DNA of 34,995 nt from Pleurotus djamor (lineage: Eukaryota > Basidiomycota > Agaricomycetes > Agaricales > Pleurotaceae), in the NCBI GenBank assembly GCA_029747585.1, contig JAPEVF010000482.1, forward strand, positions 1 through 34,995, read 5' to 3'. How positions within the stretch are numbered: position 1 is the stretch's first letter; each line of letters starts with the position of its first letter. The translations under genes and the position numbers were made by a program. The notes beneath the pieces were generated by a model. The model ran no database searches and had not been told where the DNA came from. It saw nothing but the letters and a program-made list of their open reading frames with translations. Of the stretch, positions 1 to 10,904 are shown piece by piece.

Positions 1-2814
1 CGATGTGGGCAGAACGACACGTATATGGTGAGTTATTCCGTTCCCTCCCCGCATTTCCCTCTCTAAGCATGCGTTAGGCGGTGATACCCAGGGTTCTGCT
101 ATATTCAGTGGGAGAAGAGAGGGGTTGGCTATGTACCTGTCCCGACTCGTCCGCCCTATATGGAGGATGAATTTCACAACTTCAAAGTACGCCTTTTTGT
201 TATACCTGAGCATCCCTTCATGACTGCTCCTTCAGAGGAAATTTGCAGCATCTTTCTGTCTCTGAGGACGAGTTGATGCCTATCCAAAAGAACCTCATTT
301 CGTTGCGCGACTTCCTGGAGCAAAACCTACACCTCTTCCATATAACACCTGGCGAAGCGAACTCTCGTCCCGCCGTAGGAAATGATCAGGAAGCCTGGAA
401 GGTCAAGCACTCTGTTGTCCCTCCGCTATCTGTTATTGACATGATAGCTATCTAGGCTGAACAACGTTCCGTCGCTCAGCTCATGGAACTCCTCAGCAGG
501 ACCATTGAGGCACTGTCCTTCGTTCTCCTTCTGAATGACTATCGACTTGGCGAACTGATATCATCGTAAGCCATCTACTCCGTCGGTTGTAACAATACGT
601 CAACACCTCGCTTCAGATGTGACCCTGAGACGCAGAAATTGATTGCGTCTTTGACCTTCGAGGACCTCATCACCAAGCCCGCCGGACTGACTACCTCTCG
701 AGCATTGGTCAACGTCATTATCGATCAGCAAATCGGGCAGCAAATCAGTGTATGTAATCATCTATCGTTGAAGTCGGTCCTGCTCACGAAATACAGGTCG
801 ACACCATCAGCGAAGTGCTTCAACAACGATGTGGTTCCTTCTGTAGTACAGATGATGTCATGTTGTACAAAGTACGTACGCACCTTGGGACTGTCTATCT
901 TCGTTTCCTCAACAAAACCAGGCCAAGGAGAATATTCGAAAAGCAGTGGAAACGCGAAGTCCTACCGAACGCCACAATTGGCTCGCAGAATCGCTCCGGT
1001 ATGCACTCTTTTCGCACACTCTCGTTCGTACACTCACATGAAGGTAGCCTTTTCTCAAAAGGAGCCCGGAATATCGAGTTCGAAAAGCTTCGGGAGATAT
1101 GTGGTGACTATCAACAGCTAAACTACGCGAAAGGCAAGCCGACAATCGTTCCTCCAGTCACACATACTGATGATACGGCCCGCAGGTGCTATCGAGTTGC
1201 CTTTGACGTGTGCGAAGTTGATCGATCCCAGCAATTCTGTCTTTGATATATGGTATTCGGGTATTGAGGTCAACGACGAGCGTAAAGAACTATGCGAGCG
1301 TCGACAAGGCTGCTACGATTTGGTCCTCGATTCGTTGCAAGTCTTCGAAGAGAACTCTACGAAACCTTCTCAAGATGGTCAATCTTCGGAGGACATGGAA
1401 ACTGTCCGGGTGTATGCATATGAATTAGCCTTTGCGAGCGACGATGAAATATTTCACTCAGCGCTTTACGACTGGTTCATTGAACGCGGCATGGTGGATG
1501 ATCTGCTGGAGGTATGAACTTACTACACCCCTTATCAGTGTGATGCTCATGTCTCCAACCAGCTGCGACCGCCCTATCTCGAAGCTCATCTCAGGCGACC
1601 GCCTACAAGTGTTCAGAAGTATCAACTTCTTTGGCAATTCTACGTCAAGGCTGGCCAACCTCTTCGCGCCGCGGAAGTTCTGGCGTCTCTGGCGGAGTCT
1701 ACAGAGTAAGCCTGACCTAAGAAGAGTGCGCACCGAATCACTGATTATGTTCTAGGTTTGACCTGAGCCTTAGCTCTCGATATGAGTACCTCACCCTTGC
1801 GGTCGGAAATGCCAAATCTCATCCAATATCATCGGACGGACGCCATGAGACTGCTATAACGTTCCTTACAGACCTTGAAGAGAAACTCGAGGTTGCGCAA
1901 GTGCAGCTCGAGATGTACAACACCCTTCTACCCCACATCAACGACCCGGAAGCTGGGGAGAGAATACGGCTCCTATCAAAACGCTTGTTCACTATGTCGG
2001 AGGTAAGACATCCTTGATGATTACTTGCTATCTTTTCTCACTCCGTGGTTAATTAGCTCTACCAAGATTACGCAGCTACATTCGACTTACCTGTAATGAA
2101 ATTGTTGTGCTTCCATGTTTCAGAGCATCATGATGAAACGGTCGTGCGACCGGTTTGGAATCAAATCTTCGATGAAGGTAATCCTTCATGCTTCTTCCTA
2201 TTATATTCAACTTGTTGACGGTACCTAGTGCTCGCCGAAGAAGGAGAACCTCTCGAGATGGCCGACCGCCTGTCGGCCAAAGTGATTCCTCTCGGGCAAA
2301 GGTTTTACCCGTCAGAAAGCGCGTTCCCACTTCGTGAGTCTTATCAGGAACCCGAAAGGCGCTTGTTGAGTTCGTTTTAGGTCACGTCGCTATGCTCATC
2401 GTTCGTTTTGCTCTCCAACACAAGAATAGCCTCCCACAAGGATGGTCATCTCGCTTCTTGGTGCAGTGTCGAGTGCCCTACCAAGAAGTTTGTGACGTGT
2501 TACACGAGATGTATGAATCACAGGTTCGTCTACTTCTTTCATTATTTGTATGCTGGCTGACCGGCCGTACCAAGGTTCCGCCATTTAACGACCAAGCCAA
2601 TGTACAAACGATCTCCTCGGAGCTGGCAATACTTTTCGCAGATTGGCTCGAAGAGGCCAAGCGACCTCAGTCGACGCTGGTGTCTCGCGGTGAATTCCCT
2701 GTTGGAAGGATTGACTTGGCGATAAATCAGTACCTAGCCGAACTGGAGCCGTCTAGGGTGGAGACAAGAAGACTATATGAGTCCGTTAAGAGACAACTAA
2801 GGCAGAATTGGTAG
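1..2814 (+). CDS. NUP170: Nup155/Nup170-type nucleoporin, 5'-partial
   Basis: Large scaffold nucleoporin of the inner ring of the nuclear pore; only the C-terminal 701 residues lie in the window. Exons read: <1-27, 78-186, 236-401, 456-565, 617-749, 797-871, 922-998, 1048-1133, 1186-1511, 1563-1705, 1756-2002, 2057-2177, 2229-2333, 2381-2523, 2575-2814; all junction phases close and the stop is at 2812-2814. Family landmarks in the expected order: FSGRREGLAMYLSRLVRPIW near the start, RTIEALSF, YDLVLDSLQ, the FDLSLSSRYEYLTLAV / LEEKLEVAQVQLEMYNTLL helical block, the KLLCFHVSEHHDE block, and a C-terminal VRFALQHKN ... DLAINQYLAELE segment. The all-helical C-terminal domain is complete; the N-terminal beta-propeller lies upstream of base 1. 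The intron 1134-1185 uses a GC donor. Convergent with the next gene, 69 bases from stop to stop. Family assignment is firm. Confidence 0.93.
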
Positions 2815-2883
2815 AGCACCACTTCCACCTTCCCTTCCATTCAGTATGCTATATAATAGTATAAGTGTGTGCAGGATTAACTA

Positions 2884-3876
2884 CTAGTTCACTTCCAAAA
2901 TTGCATCTTCTGCACGTAAAAGGAGACGCTTTGTCAATGATTGAGTCAGATTGTAGACCTTCCATAGTGCTCTAAAGCAAGTCAGACAATATAAAGTTAG
3001 GCCCTACGCGAACAAGCGTACCTTAGAGCACCGACTGACAGTAGGCCGACGAGGATCAAAGCGGCCATGTCCCTAGAGTTTTCTCTCCGACGATTGCCCC
3101 GGTATCGAGCCAACCAGTGTACGGGACCGATGACGGGTGCCGACAGTAGAAGATGTACAAGGGAGCTTGCGCCCACGATGGGTAGTCCGAGAAGTATCCG
3201 CCGGATGAACCACTTTGTCCAGCCCGGGGAAGAAACTTCGGGATCAGCAAGGGGTGGTGCGAACGAAGAACCGGAGCCTGAGCTTCGTAGGATATCCGCT
3301 CCTGTTTCGTCCTGAATGATGCGTAGGGCTGCCCGCACGAGATCCTGGACAGCATCGAACGGCGAATAGTAGTAAAACCAGCTCGAGCCATAATAAGACG
3401 GTTCTTCAAATGCCGAAATGAAGAACGTCGTGATAAATGATGAGAAAAAGACCAACGCCGTGAAGAAGATCGCTGAGAGGCCACCGACTACAGCTAGACA
3501 GACAGGTCTGTCACATCCTGAGAGCTGAGCATGATAAACACACATACCAGGGTTGGTAGCTAACCCGAAGACCTGAGTCCTCGCGAAACGATACTGGTAG
3601 TGACATTGAGGACATGAGAAGAATGCGCTGGATGACGACGATGTATTCCGCCATCTTTGTAGACATTTGACATGAACGTACTAAGGAGATTGAATTCAGA
3701 GCCAAGAGCCATGTCGTGTAAATGGGACATACGCTTATTGAGCCCCTGCAAAGGCACGGACGAATGAGCCTACCGAGCTCAGGTTCCGCGTCGACGCCAT
3801 CAAGGCAGATACGACATTGCTTTTCCTCTCCAGAGGCCGAGTCCTGGGCGTTGGCAGTGGTTGGTTCTGAAGGCAT
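2884..3876 (-). CDS. RING-CH (MARCH-type) membrane E3 ubiquitin ligase
   Basis: Predicted membrane-anchored ubiquitin ligase of about 280 residues. Exons, on the minus strand: 3876-3733, 3680-3548, then 3517 or 3493 down to 3022, and 2971-2884. Both acceptors for exon 3 keep the frame (286 or 278 aa). The RING-CH (C4HC3) finger is at about residues 20-75: CRICLDG, the RPCLCRGS pair, then across an intron YVHVKCLQRWR (His-x2-Cys) and CPQCHYQYRF. Hydrophobic segments follow: GGLSAIFFTALVFF, a LLGLPIVGASSLVHLLLS stretch and a C-terminal AALILVGLLSVGAL, so about three membrane passes. It ends LLLRAEDAILEVN after a last intron that a single-frame reading misses. MARCH proteins ubiquitinate membrane cargo; the substrate here is unknown. 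Its ATG faces that of the carrier gene 92 bases away. Confidence 0.88.
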
Positions 3877-3968
3877 GAGAAGGTGAAGGCCGAAATGATA
3901 AACGTGGCCACCAACCTACATTTAAGCGCCGGTGGACTCTTACCACCAAGTTCCATCAGTTGCTAACC
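3877..3968. promoter_or_regulatory. short divergent promoter between RING-CH gene and carrier gene
   Basis: Only 92 bases separate the two divergent start codons (ATG at 3876 on minus, ATG at 3969 on plus), so transcription of both genes must start within this gap or the 5' leaders must overlap. No clear TATA box is visible. Inferred from gene layout only. Confidence 0.5.
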
Positions 3969-5553
3969 ATGTCCGACGTAGATCAAAATGGGCGTATACG
4001 GCTCGCTGGCGCACTAGCTGGGATGGGAAGTGGTAAGATCGATGGTATTTCTTAGACATCCTCATGCCACTGACATGAGTTTTTGCAACAGGCCTCACCA
4101 AGGTTGGTTTGTCCAACCATGCCCATCATTTACCGGGACTGCCCCTAACCTTGACATCGGCCAAAGGTCGCAGTAGGACATGGGTATGCTACATTACCTC
4201 CCAGAAAATAGCCAAGTGCGTTGCACGCCAGCCCTTACCTTTTTTGCGGATTCCTAAATTTCTTGCCAGAGGGAAACTATGACGTATTTTTCCTAGGTTC
4301 GACACCATCAAGACACGTCTACAGTGCTCACCCCCGGGGACGTACCGCAATGCATTCCACTGTCTCGGAACCCTTGTTAGAAGCGAAGTGAGCTTCCTTT
4401 TGTTACTTCTGCTTCAAAAAGGCTAATTTGGATGTGCTCGTCACTTGTAGGGCATATTTGCGCTCTATAAGGGCGCCACCCCTCCGGCAGTTGGCTGGGC
4501 AGCCATTGATTCTGTTCTCTTGGGATCTTTACATAATTACCGTCTTTTTCTAATCCGCCACCGAGTGACCGAACCAACGCCTAAGTCAGGCGAACCGCGT
4601 CTTACCGTCCTTGGACACGGTATCGCTGGTCTCTTCGCCGGCTTTACGAGGTATGAAACGCGTTCACTCTCCGCCGATTCGCTTCTCTGAAATTTGCTCT
4701 TGAAGCGCGATCGTTGCAACCCCAGTAGAAATGATCAAAGGTACCGTCTCGCATGCTTGCTTCGTGCATGTTAAGTAATCCGAGGGTGTTAGTCAAGCTT
4801 CAACTCCAGAAACAGAAATCTGTGACTGACCGACAATTCAAAGGCCCAATCGACTGTATTCGCCAGGTAATCCGCACTCAGGGCTTCTCAAGTCTTTGGT
4901 CCGGCTTCAGTGGCAGTCTCGCCTTCAGAAGTAATTTCTTTTGGATGTTCATGTCCTTTGAGGTGCGTGACCTCTCTCACCCAATTCTTGAACCTACACT
5001 CGTTACCAGGCTTTGATGCGAGGGTTTTCGAGCCTGGATGGGACTTCCTGGCAGGTTGGCTTTGATATTCTATCACCGATGTGTATGCATCTCACCTTTC
5101 CCCAAGATGAGTACCGGTACAGCCAATTTTCTTTCCGGCGGACTGGGTGCCTTCTCCTTCTGGGTCATGGCGATACCCGCAGATAATATTAAAAAGTGCG
5201 TTGCCAACGACCGACTTCTGATCTTAGCCGTATGTCTACATGTCTTTGATAGCCGGATGATGTCCTACCCATACCCCCGCCCTTATTCTTCCCTCGCCTC
5301 TCCCGCAAGTACAGTCAATTTGCGTCCGTCATTTATAAGGACTGTGCGTCAAATTGCCTTGGAGAACGGTATTGCGGGGTTCTACTGTGGGTTAGGGCCC
5401 TGCTTACTACGCGCCTTCCCTGTCAACGCTTGTGCGTTCTTCGTATACGAAGGAACTATGCGATTGATTGGGGCTGAAAAAGTGAGTGACGCTGAGTCAT
5501 TGGACCTGAGATACACACTAATACCTCCTTCTCATTGTCAGACACGGCACTAA
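3969..5553 (+). CDS. mitochondrial carrier family (SLC25-type) transporter
   Basis: Inner mitochondrial membrane solute carrier of 320 residues, the usual family length. Exons: 3969-4032, 4092-4102, 4167-4183, 4297-4387, 4451-4650, 4706-4740, 4793-4962, 5010-5054, 5107-5195, 5253-5481, 5542-5553; total 963 bases with phases closing. The three carrier repeats are visible through their signature helices: repeat 1 FDTIKTRLQ, repeat 2 PVEMIKVKLQLQ, repeat 3 PADNIKNRMM. The sequence starts MSDVDQNGRIRLAGALAG and ends AEKTRH. Repeat 1 is odd: the Pro of the P-x-[DE]-x-x-[KR] motif is replaced (GHGFDTIK with the simplest splicing of 4183 to 4297), because two bases at the exon edge read GG. A short extra exon inside that intron (4206-4219) would give Lys instead, still not Pro. 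The substrate cannot be named from sequence; the family includes carnitine/ornithine-like carriers. Confidence 0.9.
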
Positions 5554-5746
5554 GTCGTTCTTGGATTTATTTAGAGACGATATATGCCTTCATTTGGAAA
5601 GGAAACTACTAATTATGGACTGATTACTCGTAGATCTGTTTTTGGTACATGTGTATCTGAAAGTTGATATGTTTCCGCCCACTTACTATCACCGGCCCAG
5701 ATAAGGAAGCGTACACACCCACTACATATTTTCTTCGAAGATAGAA

Positions 5747-6691
5747 TTATAAATAGCAACGAGAAAAGGTGCTCGGAGGTAGAGCACACGGCCATTTCCC
5801 CTGTAAGATGGAGGCCTCCCAGTCATCTGCCTGTGACCTATATAAATCCAAAGCAACGCGGGAATTTTCAAGCTAAGCCATCAAAATATAAGATTCACAC
5901 CACCGTCAACGGGGGAGGGATGCCTACCGGGTGCAGTTGGCCCTCTTGGCAGCGTCGGCACATGAGATGCCAACATAATGTTCGTAGACCAACGATTTGG
6001 TTCGGAGAGCGTAAGGCGTTCCGAAAAGGCATGTATAGAGAAACGTCTCGTGTGCTCTCCGCAGGGTGAGGTATCCCCAGGACTAGTACGGCAGGTTAAC
6101 GAAATGTTAATTAAGACAACAGGGAGGCGCGCTTACCGGAAAGGTCATTCCAGATACAGTGCCCAATAAGGATTTTCCTATGATAAATTCGTATCAGCAT
6201 CTCAGTCCCGAACAGTCGAGTAACGCTAGTCCTACCCTTTAATTATTCTGGCAATCATTTGTTGCACTACGGAGAATGGCTGGGCTTGTGTGCCCGAAAA
6301 CGATGTCAGCGCATCTCGATCAAAACGTGTAATTTAGGCTTACCAGATTGGAGATGATGAGCTTCTATTCCAGTAGTGGCTGTCCGGTAGTCAGAGACCT
6401 AAATGTAACATGGATGACTCAATACTTGGATCTCGACGACGGTGACGGCGACAAACTGACCTGCATCGTGGGCGCCACATAGGTATCAAGTATGACGTTG
6501 CCTTTGTAGTCAACGACGGCGCAACGACTGATGAGTAGCACAGCAAGCAGCGAGATTATCAGCAAACGACGCGTCGAGACAGCAGAGGTAGTCACTAACG
6601 CGAGTGTGGGCGTGGTTCCCCCTGGCCCAACGCCGACATTAATGCATGATATGGCGACAATGTTTTCAGGAGAGGGTTTTGAGAGAGGCAT
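5747..6691 (-). CDS. REX/RNase H-like 3'-5' exonuclease-fold protein, probably inactive
   Basis: Small protein of 194 residues related to the REXO4/Rex4 (DEDD) RNA exonucleases. Exons on the minus strand: 6691-6600, 6527-6461, 6398-6344, 6284-6236, 6177-6137, 6082-5928, 5872-5747, total 585 bases with every phase closing. Family landmarks: VGVGPGGTTPTLAR at the first exonuclease block, VVDYKGNVILDTYV, SDYRTATTGIEAHHLQ, KILIGHCIWNDLSVLG (second block) and a final helix RVALDLYRSQ ending FSRCYL. Known active members have [M/L]-D-C-E-M in block 1, N-D in block 2, and H-x4-D in block 3. Here block 1 reads AISCINVGVG (Asp and Glu gone), block 2 keeps N-D, and block 3 reads HPLENSRVA (Asp to Asn). 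The fold is clear; catalysis is unlikely by the usual two-metal mechanism. The gene escapes simple frame scans because its seven exons are 41-155 bases. Confidence 0.87.
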
Positions 6692-7278
6692 TGAGATTAA
6701 GTGGGTTGGAACAAGTTGGTCGACAACTCAAGGAAAGCCATACTTTTTATACCTGGGGAGGACAGACATAGTGTCAACTTTGCGGAGAACTGGTAGCCTT
6801 TGTTGGCAGCCTTGAGGCAAGATGAGATCGTTCGCATGTTTTTGAATAGAACTCTTAACTGCAGAAACGCTCTAGAAAGTTTTCTTGTGGAGTTTTTGAG
6901 ACGCCAAAATAACGTAAGGTACGCGACGAGCCGGTTGGGAGATGAAGGCCGTGTCAGAAAGGGCGTGGATTGGATCTGCCATGATTCAGAGAGGTGGGAA
7001 AGGGATGCTTCATCACGATTGTACCGGGAGTGGATCTAAAACATGAGGCAGAGAGGAAGGACAGCGATGTTATTGAATCTAAGCGGCAAAGGTACGTCTC
7101 TAGATATGATTCAGGAGGTAAGGTGATCGACGGGCTGGAGAGCTCAAAAGACGTCGACGAGGATCAGCACGGTATGTATCCCTGAATGAAGTCGTTGCGT
7201 ATTACCCGACAGTTACAGCGACGGCGGAAGAGGTCACTTAGCACTAACCTACAAATCAAAAAATATACACGACTCGTC
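6692..7278. other. intergenic, no gene seen
   Basis: 587 bases between the start of the exonuclease-fold gene and the stop of the PPR-like gene, both on the minus strand. It must hold the promoter of the former and the 3' end of the latter. Short open frames here show no family resemblance. Confidence 0.6.
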
Positions 7279-8947
7279 TCATCCCTCCATCTCCTTCTTC
7301 CGCATGCGGCCAATTAGAATATTCCACTTGGCCTCCTCCTGCGTTTTGCTCTCGACCAGCTTCCACCGTCGACGCCGTCCACATCGTCGAGGAACACGTG
7401 GTGAACCACCCATCGCTTCCGTCTCAAGTGTCCAGAGCTCTTTTGCAACCCGTGATCCTTTTTCGGTGTCGATCATCAGCTTGGCTATATCGAGACGCCC
7501 TTCCTTTAAGGCATACGAAGCAACTCGTCTTCTCACTCTTCTATCCTCGACACGAGGCCCCCAATGTGACCGGAACGTCCGAAGTAGTTTGTAGGCAGCC
7601 GTGCCGCAATGCATGGTGCGTCGAAGCGTTCCCAATAACAGGTACAAAGTCGTTGACGTTGGGCGAAGGCAAGTATGCATCTTGATCAATTCTTGACACG
7701 AACGCATTGCTTCAAGGTGTCTGCCGATCCCCTTCTTCGCAGAGGTGAATCGAATGAAAAGATGGACGATGTCCATGAGCGGCCGCCACCGGCGGAATGA
7801 TAGATGAGAGGGTAGTCCATTTGCATAGGCAGTTACCAGATCGAGAGCAGATTGCCTTCGCCCAGAGCGCAGCATGGTCATCGTCACATAATGGATGACT
7901 CTGACGGGCATCCTGGAAGTTTCTCTGGGCGTCAACTTGGGGAAGGCCGACATTAACCTCTGGAATCGGGAGGTGCCAGTAATATCTGCATCAGGGACCG
8001 AAGTAGGATGTGAAGATGATGGGGATTGAAATATCTTGGATCTCCTGGGTGTTCGGAAGCACTCCAACCAGATAGGCAAGATGACATTGCCTTTGCGCTT
8101 AGATGACCCCAAGCTCGATAACCTGGATCTGTGAAAATGACTCGGTGGAGGTTGCGTTGCTAATCTCCATGCGGCCTCCCAATGACCCGTCAAGGCTAGT
8201 AGACGGACATGGAGTTTATGCGTCTCAACATTGCCCCGAATACCATACAGACGCATTTCCGACAAGAGCCTCCTCGTCATTTTAAAGCTCGCTGATCGGA
8301 GTGTGTGAGAGATGAGCAGATTGTATGAACGGGCCGATCGAATGCGAACCGGGTGCTGGGCATGGAAATGAAGAGCTGCAGTGGTATTATGAGAGTGTTG
8401 GTTATGCAGGAGACGAAGAAGAGCACGAAAGAGCTTCGTAGAAGTAGAGCAGAGGTTGAGGATGGGCGAATTCTCGACGGGCGATGCGTCGTAGCCGACT
8501 TGGGTACCGACCCAGTCCGAGACGTGATCCGAGTCAGGTAAGGTGTAGTCGGCCAAGTGGCTTTCGAAAAAGTCTTTCTCGGTGACCAGTTGAGGGTGTA
8601 GGAATTGTGTCTGCCTGGCATGCCTGCGCGTCGGTATGTGAGGAATAGTGGGTATACGTTCGGGAAAAATAGAGGGATGAAGCGGCTGAAGTAAATTTGT
8701 CGTTGTCGTCGTTGTCGTCTTCGGTGATATTAGTTGGCTAAAATTGAGTTAGAAACATAAAAGCAAATGACAAGGGCAAGCAGGCGCACCCGACAGTGAG
8801 CAATGAGTGTCCGTCGTCGTGTGCGGTGGTTCCGAACGGTCGACGCCTCGAGACGCGGACAGGGAGGGATGGTGGTGGTCGGGAGCAAAGAGTGAGCCAT
8901 GTCGATGAGGAAGGGCTATGGAGGAGGCTGAGTCCACGAAATGGCAT
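7279..8947 (-). CDS. mitochondrial PPR-like helical-repeat protein
   Basis: Predicted mitochondrial protein of 538 residues. Two exons: 8947-8790 and 8737-7279 (158 + 1459 bases, in frame). The intron has a CTAAC branch site and a TTTTAG acceptor, and joining it links the open frame to a true ATG; the large exon alone has no ATG in its first part. The N terminus is rich in Ser, Leu and Arg without acidic residues (MPFRGLSLLHS, then VSRRRPFGTTAH), a good matrix-targeting peptide. A poly-Thr run encoded by an ACG/ACA tract lies at about residues 58-64. The body has paired amphipathic helices typical of PPR/TPR arrays, for example ARSYNLLISHTLRSASFKMT, VETHKLHVRLLALTGHWEAA and GRLDIAKLMIDTEKG near the C terminus. 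Such proteins bind organellar RNA or act in mitochondrial translation. The specific orthologue is not recognised. Confidence 0.8.
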
Positions 8948-9641
8948 TCATGGGCGCGTTCGAAGTCGAGTCGAGCTTTCCGCCGTCGACTTCGCGTTCC
9001 AACAATTTTGGATGACATAATTCAAATTACGTAATTGAGCCCGCTCGCGATTAACCAGGAAGTAACTCCCAGGTCCTCAGTAAAACACCGAATTGGACCA
9101 GTTCGACTCATTGAACAGCATAACAAAGGCTATAGATCGCCGCTAGCACGAATGTAGATTTTGGGGGTGCCTGTCTTTGAATGTCATTTCTCTCCAGCAC
9201 CAGATCGCGACTTGTTGTGGCCATGTGTCAGCGCCAGTGCATACTCCCATGCAGACTGAGTCAATGAGCTGCCTAAAAGTAGATTTGTGCCTTACGTTAT
9301 AATTCATTAAGTATATACCGCACATGAGACATCAGAGGCGTAGATAAACTCCCAGAGATGCAGCGGGGTGTCGTGAAAATAGAGTGTGTCGGGCTAGTGT
9401 TACGTTCCATTTGGTTATCTGAACGGAGGTGGAGTTCTGAATGTAAATGATATATAATGCAGTAATACGAGTGACGGTGCATCTCTTTACGCAATTACAT
9501 TAGCCAAGGATGTCAGGAAAGGGGAAAAAGAGATGTGATGCCAATGAACGTTATGAACAAATCAAGGAAGGGACCGAAGAAACATGATGATATCCCACTA
9601 AAGTAAGAGCAAGGAAAGACAGGATCATAAAGGAAACGCCT
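8948..9641. other. intergenic, no gene seen
   Basis: 694 bases upstream of the PPR-like gene and downstream of the STS1 stop codon, both on the minus strand. No coding or RNA gene was recognised. The part next to 8948 is the expected promoter of the PPR-like gene. Confidence 0.6.
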
Positions 9642-10904
9642 TTACTCCATCATTTGTTGTGGAAGCTGCCGACCCACCAACCAGCCCACCTTCGAGATCC
9701 ACTGATCTCTAACCTCTCGTAACCCATGAACAATCTCGGGACCCTTGGCGATAGCGTATTCATCGAGGGTTCTTTCCCATTCCACGACGGTGTCACGTCC
9801 AAACATACCGCCTTGCCGATTAACTGTTTCGTCTACTCGATCCACCCACGCTTTCCACTCCTGCACCACACGCGGGAGTAGATTTGGAAGGAGTATTGAC
9901 TGGGTGAGTTCGGGTTGGGATAGCATATGATGGGTGAGAGAAGATAAGAAGCTGAATGTTTCGGAAGGATGTGCCTTGTCCTTATGCAGAACTTGTAGTG
10001 CCGTGGAGTGAGATTGCGATGTTGACGAAACTGAGTCAGAGCGCGGAACGTAGGAAAAATAGGGAAGGTAGGCGATCGCCGCCGAGACGAATTCATTCAT
10101 ATGAGGCGTAAGACGAGATAGAATGTATGAGTCCCTCATTCCATGTCCTTGATTGACTAGTACAGAACTTAGCGCGATGATAGAGGCACAAAAGTCAGAC
10201 ACGTACCTGGTTTACTCAGGGCATTCCCAAAGCCAAATCCAAGAGATGGAGACGAAGGCTGTGGTGGGCCGAATGGGCTTGGATTGTGATAGGGATATGC
10301 ATCACGCAGCTTCTTAGCCGAGACGGCCAGAGCCTGGTTTGCCGTTTCCAGTGTAGGCCGAGGAATAAGTGGAAGGATAAGAGACTTTATGGACGGTTGC
10401 GTGCGTATCAGAGAGTTGAGGATCGGGAGCAAAGATTGTGGTGGCAAACTCGCTATATATGCATTACGTCAACCCAGGCCTTTAGATAACCGTGACAATA
10501 ATCTCACCAAGCAAGAGCCCAACATCGACATCGTTGTCATCATTCTGGCCAGGCGCTTTGTTCTCCTTCGACTCCTTATCATTCGGACCAGCCTCTGGTG
10601 CCACTGTGGGACGAAGACGCTTCACCAGGCGTTTCGTAGGACGTTCGGGTGTCGGACTTCTATCCATCCTCTCGTCAGCCTCCTCTGGCTCATGCCTGCG
10701 TTTCTGTGATTTGGACGGCGACGACGTTGACTGTGAGTTGAACTGGTTTGAGGCGAAGGCGACAGAATTGGCGTAGTGGCTTGTTGACGGCCAGCCAGCA
10801 ACGCCAGGATGAGACGTCAGGCCAAAGCCGAAGCCCAGTGGCGACGGGGAGTGGCCTACGGGACGTGGTTGGAATCCAATCGGGGACTGAATCACGTTCG
10901 CCAT
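9642..10904 (-). CDS. STS1: STS1/Cut8-type nuclear proteasome tethering factor
   Basis: Protein of 382 residues of the Cut8/STS1 family, which anchors 26S proteasomes at the nuclear envelope and helps their nuclear import. Exons on the minus strand: 10904-10508, 10452-10207, 10147-9642 (397 + 246 + 506 = 1149 bases). The N-terminal third is disordered and carries two basic clusters that look like nuclear localisation signals, KSQKRRHEPEE and RPTKRLVKRLRP. The conserved domain follows: SLLPILNSLIRTQPSIKSL, RPTLETANQAL, KKLRDAYPY (the strongest family signature), then MRDSYILSRLTPHMNEFV, AAIAYLPYFS and a C-terminal helical bundle with VVQEWKAWVDRVDE. A GFGFG motif occurs twice, near residues 23-28 and again in exon 2. 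Starts at MANVIQSP; the open frame extends farther upstream but has no supporting homology. Member of a run of minus-strand genes. Confidence 0.88.

Noticed and set aside
3735..3956. Alternative minus-strand frame upstream of the RING-CH gene
   Set aside because: It lies in another frame from the RING-CH domain and overlaps the divergent promoter; no family match.
6531..7185. Plus-strand genes between the exonuclease-fold gene and the PPR-like gene
   Set aside because: The first overlaps true minus-strand exons, and the others have no recognisable domain or exon chain.
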